Of a stretch of 64,000 nucleotides of DNA, positions 39,884 to 48,733 are shown one piece after another (the stretch's first letter is position 1; every line of letters starts with the position of its first letter). Under the pieces are notes generated by a model. The model saw only the letters and a program-made list of their open reading frames with translations, did not search any database and had not been told where the DNA came from. This DNA comes from Deltaproteobacteria bacterium (GTDB lineage Bacteria > Desulfobacterota > SM23-61), in the NCBI GenBank assembly GCA_016875165.1, contig VGSF01000013.1, positions 1 to 64,000 of the forward strand, given 5' to 3'. A program made the translations under genes and the position numbers.

Positions 39884-41776
39884 TTATTTTCCCTCGATGA
39901 AGGATCCAGGGCGATCGGCCGATTTGCGGCATATTTGCAGGACAAAAACCCCGACCAAGATCGCCAATCCAATAATATCCGTCATCTTTTCAGGAACGAT
40001 CAGTAATAAAGCCCCGATCAAGAGGAAGAACCGCTCCGCTATAGAAGTTTTTTTAACAAAATACCCGGTGGTTCCCCCGGCAAATCCGATGACCCCCACT
40101 ATGGTAGTGGCACTCACCCATAATATCTCCACCCAAGACCCTTTAAACAAAAGCCCATTGTGGAATACAAAAATATAGGGGATAAGAAATCCGGGCAGAG
40201 CGATCCGGAAAGCCAAGAGTCCTGTGTTCCATAGATCGGATCCACTTATGGAGGCGGCGGCAAAGGAGGCCAGGGCCACCGGAGGGGTGATCATGGAAAT
40301 AACCGCGAAATAAAAGATGAACATGTGGGCGGCAATGGGTTGGACTCCCAGATTGATCAAGGCCGGGGCCAGCAAAATCGCCCCAATCAAATAGGCCGCG
40401 CTGGTGGGCATCCCCATTCCGAGAATGATCACCCCCAGCATGACCAGGATCAAGGTGACGATAAGAACGCCCCCGGAGAGGTAAATCATCAAATCGGTGA
40501 ACTTCAACCCCAATCCGGAATTGATCACGATCCCGATGACGATCCCGGCGACCGCGCAGGGGATGGCCACGGTGACTGCGTCCTTGGCGCCCTTTTCCAG
40601 AGCGCTCAACAGCCGCTGGGGCCCTATCCTCGTCGCCTTCCTCAGAAAGCTGATGATGATAGTCGCCAAGATCGCCCGAAAAACAGCGGTGACCGGAGTG
40701 ACCGTTGCGGTGATGATATAATAAATTAGAATGGCCAGGGGGAGAAGCAAGTGAATACGCAGCTTCAATCCCGCCCTTACATCGGGCAGCTCCGATCGAC
40801 TCAGCCCTTTGAGCCCCCCTTTGATGGACTCAAAATCTATGGTAAAAAAGAGCGCCACGTAATACAAACAAGCGGGGATCACGGCGGCGATGGCCACCTC
40901 CCAGTAAGAGATGCCCACGATCTGGGCCAAGATGAAGGCCGCCGCTCCCATGATCGGCGGCATGATCTGCCCTCCCGTCGAGGCCACCGCTTCAACCGCT
41001 CCGGCAAAAGCCGGATTCAGTCCGCTCCTTTTCATGAGAGGAATGGTGAACTGCCCCGTAATCACCACGTTGGCCACAGCGCTTCCGGAGATGGTCCCGT
41101 AAAGGGCGCTGGAAACTACGCTCGCTTTCGCTGCCCCACCCCTGACCCGGCCCGTGGCCGAATAGGCCAGGTCGTTAAACAGTTCCCCCCCGCCGGACCG
41201 TTCCATAAAAGCGCCGAAGAGGATAAAGTAAAAAACCAGCCCAGCCGAGACCCCGATGGGCAACCCAAATATCCCATTGGGGGATAGGACCTGTAAATCA
41301 ACGAACCGTTCTATGGAAAGGCCTCGGTGAGCAAGTAACCCGGGCATGTATTTGCCGGCAAAGCCATAGAAGATGAATAAGATGGCGATCAGTGTCAGAC
41401 ACAACCCCACGGTTCTTCTGCAGGCTTCCAGAAGTAGGACGACCAGGGATACCCCAAAAATGATATCCATCATTGTCGGGGAATGGACAAAGGGGATCCG
41501 GGTCGAAAACCTTTGAAAATTCAGGATCAAATAAACCCCGATCGTAAAAGTGAACAGGACCAGAAGATAATCAAAAAGTTTATGGGTCTTCCCCTCCTTG
41601 CTCGCCGGGGAATTTAGGAAAACCAGGGCAACGGCAAAAGTTACGTGAATGGGGTATAAGATGAGTGGGTGCAGGAATCCTACTGCTATTGCATATGCCT
41701 GGAAAAGAGACCAGGCAATCGCCACCAAGGGCGAAGGTTTCAAAAAGGTCTTATACGCCGGAGAATCAACCACCAA
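39884..41776 (-). CDS. TRAP transporter fused permease, TAXI-associated (B)
   Basis: 630 residues with the same 4+12-helix fused layout as 32376-34277 and strongly alike (FGLPIGVSAGLVFYFILFG, VVSSALYGTISGSAVANV, GGQIMPPIMGAAAFILA, LGVIILGMGMPTSAAYL). It imports a solute with its binding protein directly upstream (41832-42827). AGGAGGTAA precedes TTG 41776; GTG 41773 is an alternative. The MITE-like element follows 40 bases after its stop. Confidence 0.9.
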   Translation of the reverse strand: MVVDSPAYKTFLKPSPLVAIAWSLFQAYAIAVGFLHPLILYPIHVTFAVALVFLNSPASKEGKTHKLFDYLLVLFTFTIGVYLILNFQRFSTRIPFVHSPTMMDIIFGVSLVVLLLEACRRTVGLCLTLIAILFIFYGFAGKYMPGLLAHRGLSIERFVDLQVLSPNGIFGLPIGVSAGLVFYFILFGAFMERSGGGELFNDLAYSATGRVRGGAAKASVVSSALYGTISGSAVANVVITGQFTIPLMKRSGLNPAFAGAVEAVASTGGQIMPPIMGAAAFILAQIVGISYWEVAIAAVIPACLYYVALFFTIDFESIKGGLKGLSRSELPDVRAGLKLRIHLLLPLAILIYYIITATVTPVTAVFRAILATIIISFLRKATRIGPQRLLSALEKGAKDAVTVAIPCAVAGIVIGIVINSGLGLKFTDLMIYLSGGVLIVTLILVMLGVIILGMGMPTSAAYLIGAILLAPALINLGVQPIAAHMFIFYFAVISMITPPVALASFAAASISGSDLWNTGLLAFRIALPGFLIPYIFVFHNGLLFKGSWVEILWVSATTIVGVIGFAGGTTGYFVKKTSIAERFFLLIGALLLIVPEKMTDIIGLAILVGVFVLQICRKSADRPGSFIEGK

Positions 41777-41831
41777 TTACCTCCTCATTCCGTTGACCCT
41801 TCCTTCCCGAAGGCAGGGAATCGGCTACGAC

Positions 41832-42827
41832 TTACTTCATCATCCCTTTTTCTCGATAATATTTTTCTGCCCCGGGATGAAGAGGGATGCCATATTTGTC
41901 AAGTTTCCAAGCATCTTCCGGGGTAAAATCCTTGAATCCGGCGTGAGCTTTCACCAGTTTTTCCTTGTTCTCCACGATCGTCTTGGTGAGAAGATAGGCG
42001 GCCTCCGGTTTCAAGTCTTTATGGGCCATTAAAATCGTGGGCCATCCAACCAGAGGGACATCTCGATCCTGACCCTTGAATGACTTGGCGGGAAGAGAAG
42101 TTTTTTCATAACCCAGGGCGGTCAGCTTTTTGATGACTTCATCGCTCAGGGGCAAGAATACCAAATCTGTGGAAATGGCCAATTCCGATACGGCCGGATG
42201 TCCCGCTGTAACAACATTGATCCAGATCTCCGCTTTTCCATCCACCATCTGAGCCTGGGCGACCCCTGTAGAAGTCGGTGTTACCGCCCCTCCCCAGGAT
42301 TTAATCTCATCATAAGTCATGCCGTAGGCTTCCAGAATCAGCCTCATGGAAAACTCTGATGCGCTTCCCATCGGTTGGGCAACGAATCGAACAGGTAACT
42401 TCTTCTTGGCAACTTCCTCCAGAGAAGTGATGCCCGACCGCCTGGTGGCCATCATCGCTGCATAGTATTTATCCAACCCTCCGACCAGCCCCGTAATGGC
42501 ATCTATTTTCTTGGAGTAAGCCACTTTCCCCTGAACGGCCCAGTTGGCGGTGGCACCGAAAAGGAATCCCAGATCGGCATCCCCCTTGTCCAGGACTAAA
42601 GCATTGCCAATTCCTCCGGCAAATGGCAAGACATCAATGGTTGATCCTTTGGGCAACACTTCTCTCCACAGCTTGGCAAAAGTTGCGGCATACACATACC
42701 AGGCACTTCCCAGATCTAGTGAGGCTACCCGCAAATGTACCGGAGCTTTTACCTCTTGGGCTCCCGCCCTAACGGATAAAGCCGCGAGGAAAACAAGAAA
42801 CACTACCAGTAACGTCTTCTTCTTCAT
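41832..42827 (-). CDS. TAXI-type TRAP transporter substrate-binding protein (B)
   Basis: 331 residues with a signal peptide (MKKKTLLVVFLVFLAALSVR, cut near RAGA at about residue 23). The mature part begins VASLDLGSAWYVYAATFAKL and continues with IDVLPFAGGIGNALV and GDADLGFLF, closely matching TAXI protein A. It binds an organic solute for TRAP permease B, 55 bases downstream. An aminotransferase lies just upstream, which hints at an amino or oxo acid, but TAXI ligands are poorly known. Confidence 0.89.
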   Translation of the reverse strand: MKKKTLLVVFLVFLAALSVRAGAQEVKAPVHLRVASLDLGSAWYVYAATFAKLWREVLPKGSTIDVLPFAGGIGNALVLDKGDADLGFLFGATANWAVQGKVAYSKKIDAITGLVGGLDKYYAAMMATRRSGITSLEEVAKKKLPVRFVAQPMGSASEFSMRLILEAYGMTYDEIKSWGGAVTPTSTGVAQAQMVDGKAEIWINVVTAGHPAVSELAISTDLVFLPLSDEVIKKLTALGYEKTSLPAKSFKGQDRDVPLVGWPTILMAHKDLKPEAAYLLTKTIVENKEKLVKAHAGFKDFTPEDAWKLDKYGIPLHPGAEKYYREKGMMK

Positions 42828-42932
42828 ATCTCCATCCCCCTTTCTTTAAAGGAATACAAGCGCCCGCTCCAGGCGAGCGCGGCAATCTCAATCTCGGAAA
42901 ACCGTCGCGCTTTTTCCGAGTATAATTTGGAA

Positions 42933-44096
42933 TTACTTTTTCGACGATTTCATCTTGAGGACCGCCTTCTTCATCCGGTCCATGGCCTCCTCTATCTTCC
43001 TTTCATCCGCCGCATAGGAAACCCGGATAAAGCCTTCATAACCCAAACCGCTCCCGTTTGTCAACACTACTCCTGCCTCCTGCACCAGGTATTCAGCAAA
43101 CTCCAGCGACGGAATGCCGAGCTCGCGAATATCCGCTAAGGCGTAAAAAGCTCCCTGGGGAGTATTGCATTGAACGCCCGGGATGTCATTCAGCATCTTC
43201 ACCAACAGGTCTCGTCTCTTTTGGTAAGCCTGCCGCATTTCCTCTACGCTGTCCTGTGGACCTTTCATGGCGGTTACACAGGCCCATTGAGAAGGCACAT
43301 TGGCGCTGATGTTGACCGTGTGGTGATATTTCAGAAATTGCAAGAGCTTATCGGCGGAGGCGGCAACGTACCCGATTCTCAAGCCAGTCATGGCGTAGGT
43401 CTTGGAAAAACTGTTGACCTGGACCACATGTTCCTTCGCGCCGGGGAAGGAGAGCGCGCTGGTGTGCGTTAGGCCATCGTAAACGAGGCATTCGTAGACT
43501 TCATCAGAGATGATCATGAATTTGTGCGCCCGGGCGAGTTCGACAAGCCTTTTCAGGACCCCCGCCGGGTAAACGGCTCCCGTGGGGTTGTTGGGACTCA
43601 GGATGATCAGGGCTTTTGTTTTCGGGCTGACCGCTTTCTCAATCTCCGCGGCATCCGGAATAAAACCATCCTCGCTCCGCAAAGTTACAAAGACAGGCTT
43701 GGCCCCAGCCAAGGTCGTATTGACGAGGTAGGGCGGATAATAAGGCACCAGGATGATGATTTCATCCCCGGGGTTGGCGAGGGCCATCACAGCGATATGA
43801 AGTCCGGCCTGTCCCCCGGCGGTGATCAAGATTTCGTCTTCCCAATTATAATCGGCGCCGTATTGTTTTTTAATCTTTTGGGCGATGAGCTGGCGCAGTT
43901 CATGGCTCCCCCGGTCCGGGCCATAATGGGTATGGCCTTCATCCATGGCTTTCTTGGCCGCCTCCAGAATGGCCTTGGGCGTCGTAAAGTCCGGCTCCCC
44001 CAACTGCAGGTAGATACAGTTCCCCTTTTTTGCGGCCAACTCCATGATGCTGTAAAATGGGGACCTCTGAACTGCCAGAATCCTCTCCGCTAACAT
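42933..44096 (-). CDS. PLP-dependent class I/II aminotransferase
   Basis: 387 residues from ATG 44096. The PLP lysine is in NSFSKTYAMTGLRIGY near residue 235 and the earlier PNNPTGAVYP and SDEVYECLVY motifs fit aspartate-aminotransferase subgroup I-gamma/MalY-like enzymes. It moves an amino group between an amino acid and a 2-oxoacid in the cytoplasm. AAGGAGAGCCATTT before ATG 44096 decides the start over the in-frame TTG at 44114. It sits between liv system 2 and the TAXI/TRAP pair, so it could feed 2-oxoacids to the ferredoxin oxidoreductase at 27596-32293. The preferred amino acid is not readable. Confidence 0.88.
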   Translation of the reverse strand: MLAERILAVQRSPFYSIMELAAKKGNCIYLQLGEPDFTTPKAILEAAKKAMDEGHTHYGPDRGSHELRQLIAQKIKKQYGADYNWEDEILITAGGQAGLHIAVMALANPGDEIIILVPYYPPYLVNTTLAGAKPVFVTLRSEDGFIPDAAEIEKAVSPKTKALIILSPNNPTGAVYPAGVLKRLVELARAHKFMIISDEVYECLVYDGLTHTSALSFPGAKEHVVQVNSFSKTYAMTGLRIGYVAASADKLLQFLKYHHTVNISANVPSQWACVTAMKGPQDSVEEMRQAYQKRRDLLVKMLNDIPGVQCNTPQGAFYALADIRELGIPSLEFAEYLVQEAGVVLTNGSGLGYEGFIRVSYAADERKIEEAMDRMKKAVLKMKSSKK

Positions 44097-44125
44097 AAAT
44101 GGCTCTCCTTGCAAATTTGGTTATG

Positions 44126-44148
44126 GCCTGCCCCGGGGAGGGGCAGGC
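44126..44148 (-). promoter_or_regulatory. Strong hairpin behind livK (system 2)
   Basis: GCCTGCCCC (44126-44134) and GGGGCAGGC (44140-44148) form a perfect 9-base stem with a 5-base loop, twelve bases after the livK stop on the minus strand. No T-run follows. It could stabilise the livK message or reduce read-through into the aminotransferase. Confidence 0.55.
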
Positions 44149-44160
44149 TGATTTCATGTT

Positions 44161-45384
44161 CTACTTATAGATATGCCACCGCCCCTCCTTTATTTCCGCT
44201 ACGAAGACTGGTTTATCCGCATCCCCATCCTGATTGAAGGCCACGGGGCCAACAATTCCTCTGAAATCTTTGATCGTGCTCAGGCCCTTCATAATCTTTT
44301 CCCGGTCCTTGGCCAGCTCTCCCGGCTTGTTGGTCACGGCCATCTTCTCGATCACATGTTTAAGGAAATAAATGGAATCGTATACATTGGAATCGTACAT
44401 GATTGGTTCGGGTGGTTCATACCCCTTGGTCTTTGCCCTTTTGACGAATTCATCTACGAATTTCTGGGGTGCAATCGAATAATGGAAGGTGCACGGCGCA
44501 ATGGTCCCTTCCACATCTTTTCCACCTTTCTGGGGAAAGTACTCGTTGATAAAGGGACTCCCGCCTACCAAGGGCTGTTTCAAACCCTGGCGGCGGAGCT
44601 CTTTGCAAAAGGTGATGGCATCAAAGTAGACTCCGCCGAAGGCAATCCCGTCGAACTCCATTCCCTTCAGTTTGGTAACCTGGGGCCGAAAGTCAAAGTC
44701 ATTGGTTTGGTATGTTACATAGCCTCCCTCATTGACGATCGTAGCTCCCATTTTTTTAAAGACCGCAGGAAGCACCTTGGACCCAAGAGTCAGCCCGATT
44801 GCGTCCTTAATATCGTGGACCACAGCTACCTGTTTAATCTTGTACCTTTCCATAAAGGCCTTCACAGCCACCTTCCCCATTTCGATCTCATCGATGGTAT
44901 TGCGGAAGGCGTAGGGGCGGTGCTCCTTGGCCAAACCGGGCTTGGAGGAGGCCTGGGAGATCATTACAATTCCGATATTGTTTCCCACGGGAAAGGCCAC
45001 TTCAGCTTCGGAGGTGGAAAAAGGACCTAAGATTGCCAGGGCCTTGTCATCTTCCGCCAGCTTGCGAATCATCCGGGTGGCTTCCATGGGCTTGCTGGCC
45101 GTATCATAGGTGATTAAACGAACAGGAACCCCCTTAATCCCCCCGGCGGCATTGATCTCCTCGATAGCCATTTGGGCAACGATGGCGTTCTTGGTTGTCC
45201 AGTCACGCCACATTCCCGTCAGTCCCCAGGCCGCCCCAATCCGAACTTCCTTCCCGGCAAGCTTGGCTTCGGCCCCTAAGACGGAAAGAGGGGTGAGACC
45301 CAGGCTTGTTCCCAAACAGAGGAAAAAAATTATCCATAAAACCAGTTTCCGGCCACTTTTTGAATGAACTCTTGACCTGTACAT
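44161..45384 (-). CDS. livK: ABC transporter periplasmic substrate-binding protein, LivK type (system 2)
   Basis: 407 residues with a signal peptide (basic start, core LVLWIIFFLCLG, cut near VLGA at about residue 38). The mature protein opens VRIGAAWGLTGMWRDWTTK and contains EINAAGGIKGVPV and LGPFSTSEAEVAFPVGN, as in peripla_BP_6 proteins. The tail VTNKPGELAKDREKIM matches the other LivK copies. Here livK is the last gene of the cluster, 96 bases after livF. AAAGGAGGGAGATTCT precedes ATG 45384. It is probably the most strongly expressed part because the gap may hold its own promoter. Confidence 0.92.
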   Translation of the reverse strand: MYRSRVHSKSGRKLVLWIIFFLCLGTSLGLTPLSVLGAEAKLAGKEVRIGAAWGLTGMWRDWTTKNAIVAQMAIEEINAAGGIKGVPVRLITYDTASKPMEATRMIRKLAEDDKALAILGPFSTSEAEVAFPVGNNIGIVMISQASSKPGLAKEHRPYAFRNTIDEIEMGKVAVKAFMERYKIKQVAVVHDIKDAIGLTLGSKVLPAVFKKMGATIVNEGGYVTYQTNDFDFRPQVTKLKGMEFDGIAFGGVYFDAITFCKELRRQGLKQPLVGGSPFINEYFPQKGGKDVEGTIAPCTFHYSIAPQKFVDEFVKRAKTKGYEPPEPIMYDSNVYDSIYFLKHVIEKMAVTNKPGELAKDREKIMKGLSTIKDFRGIVGPVAFNQDGDADKPVFVAEIKEGRWHIYK

Positions 45385-45480
45385 AGAATCTCCCTCCTTT
45401 CATTTACGCCAAGCTGAAAAAGCTAAGCGTTTGAAAAATTTTTATAAAATCCATGATCTTCCTGGCCAAAGGGGTTTCCC

Positions 45481-46188
45481 TTATTCCCCCCCCAGATAGG
45501 CTTCCCGAAGTTCCTTACTCCTCAAAAGGTTCTGCGCCCTATCGGACATCACGATGACCCCGGTCTCCATGACGTACCCCCGGTCGGCTAATTGCAGGGC
45601 TTTTTTCGCATTCTGCTCGACAAGAAAAATGGTAATCCCCAATTGATGCATATCACTAATGATGGAAAAGATCTCCCGGACTAAAAGGGGAGACAGCCCT
45701 AATGAGGGCTCATCTAACATGAGGAGCCGGGGCTGGGAGAGGAGGGCCCGGCCAATGGCCAACATCTGTTGTTCACCCCCGGAAAGGACATTGGCCGATA
45801 GAGTCTTTCGCTGTGCTAAGACCGGAAAGAGTCTATAGACCTTTTCCAGATCTTCCTTCAGGGCGGTTTGATCCGGCCGGGCATAAGCTCCCATCAATAA
45901 ATTTTCGTAAACCGTCATCCTTTTTAAAATACACCGCCCTTCCGGTACGAGGACGAGACCCTGCCGCACCCTAAACCTGGGAGATTGGCGATCGATGCGC
46001 ACCCCTTCAAACTCAATGGTCCCGGCGCTGGGGGATAGGATCCCGCAAATCGTCTTCATCAGGGTAGATTTTCCCGCTCCATTGGCCCCGATCAGGGTAA
46101 CGATCTCCCCCTTTTCGATTTCTAGGGAAACGCCCCGTAAAACGCGGATTTTGCCATACCCTGTCTCTAAATGCAAGATCCGAATCAC
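45481..46188 (-). CDS. livF: Branched-chain amino acid-type ABC transporter ATP-binding protein LivF (system 2)
   Basis: 235 residues, standard LivF. Walker A GANGAGKST, signature LSGGEQQMLAIGRAL and Walker B LLMLDEPSLGLSP are all intact. It starts with GTG at 46188, immediately after the livG stop and behind AGGAGGAATAA. It ends EAYLGGE, the normal tail. With LivG it powers LivHM of the same cluster. Confidence 0.93.
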   Translation of the reverse strand: MIRILHLETGYGKIRVLRGVSLEIEKGEIVTLIGANGAGKSTLMKTICGILSPSAGTIEFEGVRIDRQSPRFRVRQGLVLVPEGRCILKRMTVYENLLMGAYARPDQTALKEDLEKVYRLFPVLAQRKTLSANVLSGGEQQMLAIGRALLSQPRLLMLDEPSLGLSPLLVREIFSIISDMHQLGITIFLVEQNAKKALQLADRGYVMETGVIVMSDRAQNLLRSKELREAYLGGE

Positions 46189-46950
46189 TTATTCCTCCTG
46201 GCCCAGGTAAGCTTCCAGGACTTCCTCATTCTTACGAATCTCGGAAGGGGTCCCTTCCGCTATCTTCTGTCCGAAGTTCAAGACAAAGATATGATCACAA
46301 AGCCCCATCACCACCCGCATATCATGTTCGATAACCAAAATGGTGACCCCGAAATCATGGATCTTCGCTAACGCGTTCAGCACATCCTCTTTTTCCCGGG
46401 CATTCATTCCCGCCGTAGGCTCGTCGAGCAAAAGGAGCTTGGGCCGGGCAGCCAAAGCCCTGGCGATCTCGACTTTTCTCTGGCTTCCGTAAGGAAGAGT
46501 CACCGCCCTTCGTTCTTTCATTTCCCAGAGACCCAGAACTTTCAAGGCTTCTTGGGCCTGCTCTCGAAGAGTAAATTCCTCAGCCCGCTGGAGGGGAAGG
46601 ATGCCTCCCAACCTGGGACGGGAAAGGAAGTTCTGGCCGATCAGAACATGTTCCCAGGTGGTCATGTTGGGAAACAGCCGAATCGTCTGAAATGTCCGGC
46701 TGATCCCCAGGCGGGCAATGCGGTAAGGTTTCAGGATGGTCAATTCTGAATCCTCCAAACGGATTGAACCATGGGCGCATGGATAAACACCCGTGATTAA
46801 ATTAAACACGGTGGTCTTTCCCGCCCCATTCGGCCCTATAAGGCCAAAGATGTACCCTTGGGAAACCTCCAGGTTCAGGTCATTAACGGCTACAAGTCCC
46901 CCGAAGGTCTTGGAGACCCTATTCAAGGAAAGAAGGGGGGGTTTTTTCAA
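46189..46950 (-). CDS. livG: Branched-chain amino acid-type ABC transporter ATP-binding protein LivG (system 2)
   Basis: 253 residues from TTG 46950, which overlaps the livM stop and follows AAGGAGTGAAGCT. A longer in-frame reading back to 47193 would run antiparallel through livM coding sequence in another frame and is not supported. Walker A is GPNGAGKTTVFN, the signature is LPYGSQRKVEIARAL (Ser instead of the usual Glu) and Walker B is LLLLDEPTAGMN. The usual LivG tail EAYLGQEE is present. Confidence 0.92.
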   Translation of the reverse strand: MKKPPLLSLNRVSKTFGGLVAVNDLNLEVSQGYIFGLIGPNGAGKTTVFNLITGVYPCAHGSIRLEDSELTILKPYRIARLGISRTFQTIRLFPNMTTWEHVLIGQNFLSRPRLGGILPLQRAEEFTLREQAQEALKVLGLWEMKERRAVTLPYGSQRKVEIARALAARPKLLLLDEPTAGMNAREKEDVLNALAKIHDFGVTILVIEHDMRVVMGLCDHIFVLNFGQKIAEGTPSEIRKNEEVLEAYLGQEE

Positions 46951-47807
46951 AGCTTCACTCCTTTTCGGTATGGCGTCCAAAAACTGACTCGCAACATTTC
47001 GCGAGTGATCAAGCCCGACGGCCTGGCGATCATGAGCCCGATAATGGCGATCCCGAAGAAGGCCCCCCGCCAATCGAGCAAAAACCGGAGGAACTCGGGG
47101 AGCAGGGTAAAAATTCCGGCCCCCAATACCCCACCCCAAAAGGTAAGCATCCCCCCCATGATTACGTAGAGGACCATATGGATGGATTCCCAAACATTGA
47201 AGAATTCCGGTTCAATGTAAAGGTAATAATGGGCATATAATCCACCCGCCACCCCGGCGATAAAGGCGCCCACGCCGAAAGCGCTTACTTTCAGGAGAAC
47301 GATATGGATGCCAATCAGTTCACTGACTGTCTCATCATCGTGCGCGGCCATCATGGCCAATCCTACCCGGGATCGGGAAAGGAAAAAGAAAAAGAGCAAA
47401 AAGAAGGCGACCCACCCCCAGATCCATGATATGGAAATGGGAATACTTCCGATTCCGCGAAAACCATAAGCGCCCCCGGTCAAGGGAGTCAGGAAGTTCA
47501 TGAAAAAATTCCGCACAATTTCTCCAAAGCCGAGGGTGGCCATGGCGAGAAAAATGCCCTTCAGCCGTAAGGCCGGAAAACCAACGATGACTCCGATGAT
47601 CCCGGCGGTAATCCCTCCGATGATCAATGAGGGAAAGAGGGCAAGATGGAGGTGAACCGTGAGGATGGCTGAGACGTAGGCCCCTATGGCCATAAAGCCT
47701 GCATTGCCGATAGAAAGCTGTCCGGTCGCCATGGGGCAATAGACGCTCAAGGCCAAAAGAATATTAATGCCCAAGTTGGAGAGCAGGTCTAATTGATAAC
47801 TGCTCAT
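46947..47807 (-). CDS. livM: Branched-chain amino acid-type ABC transporter permease LivM (system 2)
   Basis: 286 residues with LivM signatures NAGFMAIGAYVSAIL near residues 35-49, LATLGFGEIVRNFFMN-type segment (MATLGFGEIVRNFFM) near 90 and the EAA-like GGMLTFWGGVLGAGIF near 215. Nine or so membrane helices. It starts two bases after livH and overlaps livG by four bases, so H-M-G are translationally linked. Confidence 0.93.
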   Translation of the reverse strand: MSSYQLDLLSNLGINILLALSVYCPMATGQLSIGNAGFMAIGAYVSAILTVHLHLALFPSLIIGGITAGIIGVIVGFPALRLKGIFLAMATLGFGEIVRNFFMNFLTPLTGGAYGFRGIGSIPISISWIWGWVAFFLLFFFFLSRSRVGLAMMAAHDDETVSELIGIHIVLLKVSAFGVGAFIAGVAGGLYAHYYLYIEPEFFNVWESIHMVLYVIMGGMLTFWGGVLGAGIFTLLPEFLRFLLDWRGAFFGIAIIGLMIARPSGLITREMLRVSFWTPYRKGVKL

Positions 47808-47809
47808 CT

Positions 47810-48685
47810 TTAGATCCTCTCCTTCTCGGGCTGGATCACGCCCAGGATCCCCTGCGGCCTCAACAGAAGGGCCAGAAACAAAAGGCCATATACTGCAAAA
47901 TCCCTGGCTGCGGACCCGAGGTAGCCCACGCTCAGGACCTCTATGATGCCGATGAACATTCCCCCCACGATCGCTCCCCGCACATTGCCCATTCCCCCCA
48001 CGATCATCGCGGCGATCCCCTTGATACCCGGCTCCATGCCCATAAAGGGGGAAACAATTGAAAAACTGAGCCCGAAGAGAATGCCGGCCGCCCCGGCCAG
48101 GGATCCGGATACGAAGAAGGTCATCAGGATGATACGGTTAAAGTCCACCCCCAGGATGCTGGCGGTTTCCAGGCTTTCGGCAACCGCCCGCATGCCCCGG
48201 CCGATTCTTGTTCGCTGGATGAATAAATCCAAGGCAATCATCAAGAGAATAGACAATGCCAGGATTACACCCTGGGTTAAGGAGAAAAGGACCGGTCCCA
48301 CGGATATATTGATGGGTTCCATCCATGGAGGAAACTGGGAGCGTTCTGATCCCCAGAGGTTCACGGTTATATTCTGGAAGAGGATGGAGAAGCCGATGGT
48401 GCTCAGCAAAGGAACGAGCGGTGGAGCATTCCGGAGGGGTCGGAAGGAAAAGCGCTCAATGACCAGGCAGGAGGCCCCCGTGCAAATCATAGCCAGAGGG
48501 AGGGCCAAATGAAAAGATAGACCGAGATGAATAAAGGTCAGTCCGAAGATAGCCCCCAGCATGAATACTTCGCCGATGGCGAAGTTGAGCATATTCAAGA
48601 TGCCCATGAGTAAGGTGAAGGCGATGGCGATCAGAGAATAGGTGCTCCCGAGCATGATGCCATTAATGAGTTGCTGGATAAACAC
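47810..48685 (-). CDS. livH: Branched-chain amino acid-type ABC transporter permease LivH (system 2)
   Basis: 291 residues starting with GTG 48685 behind AAGGAGGATGG. The N-terminus LINGIMLGSTYSLIAIAFTL and the EAA-like IVGGMGNVRGAIVGGMFIG near residue 227 identify LivH. It heads the second liv cluster, 48 bases after a soluble reductive-dehalogenase-like gene, so the transporter and that enzyme group may share a transcript. Confidence 0.93.
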   Translation of the reverse strand: MFIQQLINGIMLGSTYSLIAIAFTLLMGILNMLNFAIGEVFMLGAIFGLTFIHLGLSFHLALPLAMICTGASCLVIERFSFRPLRNAPPLVPLLSTIGFSILFQNITVNLWGSERSQFPPWMEPINISVGPVLFSLTQGVILALSILLMIALDLFIQRTRIGRGMRAVAESLETASILGVDFNRIILMTFFVSGSLAGAAGILFGLSFSIVSPFMGMEPGIKGIAAMIVGGMGNVRGAIVGGMFIGIIEVLSVGYLGSAARDFAVYGLLFLALLLRPQGILGVIQPEKERI

Positions 48686-48733
48686 CCATCCTCCTTCTGT
48701 TTTGTAAGGGTACCACGAATCCCCTTCGCATTT

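Noticed and set aside
46951-47193. N-terminal extension of livG (system 2)
   Set aside because: The extension is out of frame inside livM; TTG 46950 with AAGGAG fits better and gives normal LivG length.
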